A DNA stretch of 64,000 bases from JAAEKA01 sp049299095 (lineage in GTDB: Bacteria > Chloroflexota > Anaerolineae > JAAEKA01): positions 54,079-118,078 of the forward strand of contig JBAQWV010000143.1 in assembly GCA_049299095.1 (NCBI GenBank), read 5' to 3'. Positions 63,579-64,000 of this stretch are shown here, piece after piece. Each line of letters starts with the position of its first letter. Positions within the stretch are counted from its first letter, which is position 1. Under the pieces are notes generated by a model. That model had not been told where the DNA came from. It did no database searches and worked only from the letters and a program-made list of their open reading frames with translations. The position numbers and the translations under genes are program-made.

Positions 63579-64000
63579 ATGCGAATTCAGAAGAATATCA
63601 AAGGATTAACGTTGCTAAGCGTGCTGCTGGTTGCCAGCATGGCGCTCAGTAGTTGCGTCATTGCCGGACAACCGTTGACCACACCGGTGACGCCGGAATC
63701 ATCGGGGGAGGTTACCCCTGCCGCAGGCGGCAACCTTGTTTTATATGTCGGGCCTAACCAGGTTCCCTGCACCGGCGTTGCGCCGCAGACCTGCTTGCAG
63801 GTCAAGGAGACCCCGGACGGTGAGTATACTCTGTTCTATGACAGTATCGAAGGGTTCACCTACGAACCGGGCTATGAGTATGTGCTGTCGGTGACGCGCG
63901 AAGACGTACCCAACCCGCCCGCCGATGCCTCTGCTTTTCGTTACACCCTGGTGGAAGTGACTAGCAAGACAGCCGTGGAAAATGCCACGCTGGAAGGCGT
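63579..64000 (+). CDS. Lipoprotein with a DUF4377 domain, partial
   Basis: 140 residues are visible before the window ends. Lipobox MALSSC near residue 24 after a signal peptide. DUF4377-type segments follow: LYVGPNQVPCTGVAPQTCLQVKE, LFYDSIEGFTYEPGYEYVLSV and NPPADASAFRYTLVEVTSKT. Such domains often precede a META domain in heat-shock/lipoprotein HslJ-like proteins; that part would lie beyond the window. GGAG at 63564-63567 is 11 bases before the ATG. The stop is not seen. Confidence 0.8.
   Translation, partial: MRIQKNIKGLTLLSVLLVASMALSSCVIAGQPLTTPVTPESSGEVTPAAGGNLVLYVGPNQVPCTGVAPQTCLQVKETPDGEYTLFYDSIEGFTYEPGYEYVLSVTREDVPNPPADASAFRYTLVEVTSKTAVENATLEG

Overview
This window is a gene-dense, GC-rich bacterial chromosome segment with about 57 protein genes on both strands and no rRNA, tRNA, IS element or CRISPR array that I could see. 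Gene content points to Chloroflexota, probably Anaerolineae or a relative: a Rieske/cytochrome b operon with an APWY-type cytochrome b and two di-haem c proteins, lipoprotein-style secreted proteins, an F420-type LLM oxidoreductase, a T-box in front of valS, Chloroflexi-style multi-membrane glycan proteins, and several promoters placed 6 to 9 nt from start codons (leaderless or nearly so). The assignment is an inference from gene content, not a database match.

Layout. 1-9.2 kb: tail of a membrane protein, a tandem universal stress protein (Usp), a PfkB sugar kinase, a possible small RNA, a Gfo/Idh oxidoreductase, then a cell-surface glycan block (Wzy/ligase-TPR protein, WecA/MraY-like transferase, UDP-sugar dehydrogenase). 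9.2-13.1 kb: a two-domain cyclophilin lipoprotein, then a lower-GC minus-strand block with a secreted protein of unknown function, an amidase-domain gene broken at an A9 run, and a LuxR-type regulator lacking its phospho-acceptor Asp. 13.1-17.6 kb: consensus promoter, T-box leader, valS, a lipoprotein and an ArfB-type ribosome-rescue hydrolase. 17.6-21.98 kb: consensus promoter and a Rieske / cytochrome b / cytochrome c / cytochrome c operon with an internal terminator-like hairpin. 22.0-30.2 kb: a large protein of unknown function, a CcmC-like protein, NnrE-NnrD, a membrane protein, an M24 peptidase, an LutA-like Fe-S protein and a small pyrophosphatase-like protein. 30.2-38.2 kb: argJ, an aldo/keto reductase, a DUF123 protein, argH, a radical SAM enzyme, a sugar epimerase, a glycosyltransferase and a possible structured RNA.

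38.1-47.7 kb holds a sulfate/thiosulfate ABC transporter (cysA, binding protein, cysT, cysW) whose ATPase is fused to two Usp domains. It faces a minus-strand group: a histidine kinase, an OmpR-type regulator and a protein joining an MshEN-like domain to a Usp domain. 47.7-55.6 kb: a single reading frame joining an ATP-grasp enzyme to oligoendopeptidase F, then the nitrogen-assimilation set amt, PII and glnA, then a CPA2-type antiporter. 55.8-61.5 kb: a MacA/MacB-like efflux system (adaptor, ATPase, permease) followed by a NarL-type kinase/regulator pair with its own promoter and a tandem 12-bp repeat. 61.5-64.0 kb: a class II fructose-bisphosphate aldolase with a structured leader, a small membrane protein and the start of a DUF4377 lipoprotein that runs off the window.

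The most distinctive points are the repeated use of Usp domains (alone, on CysA, and behind an MshEN-like domain), the ATP-grasp/PepF reading frame with a retained internal ribosome-binding site, the leaderless promoters, and several unassigned structured RNAs and palindromic intergenic repeats.
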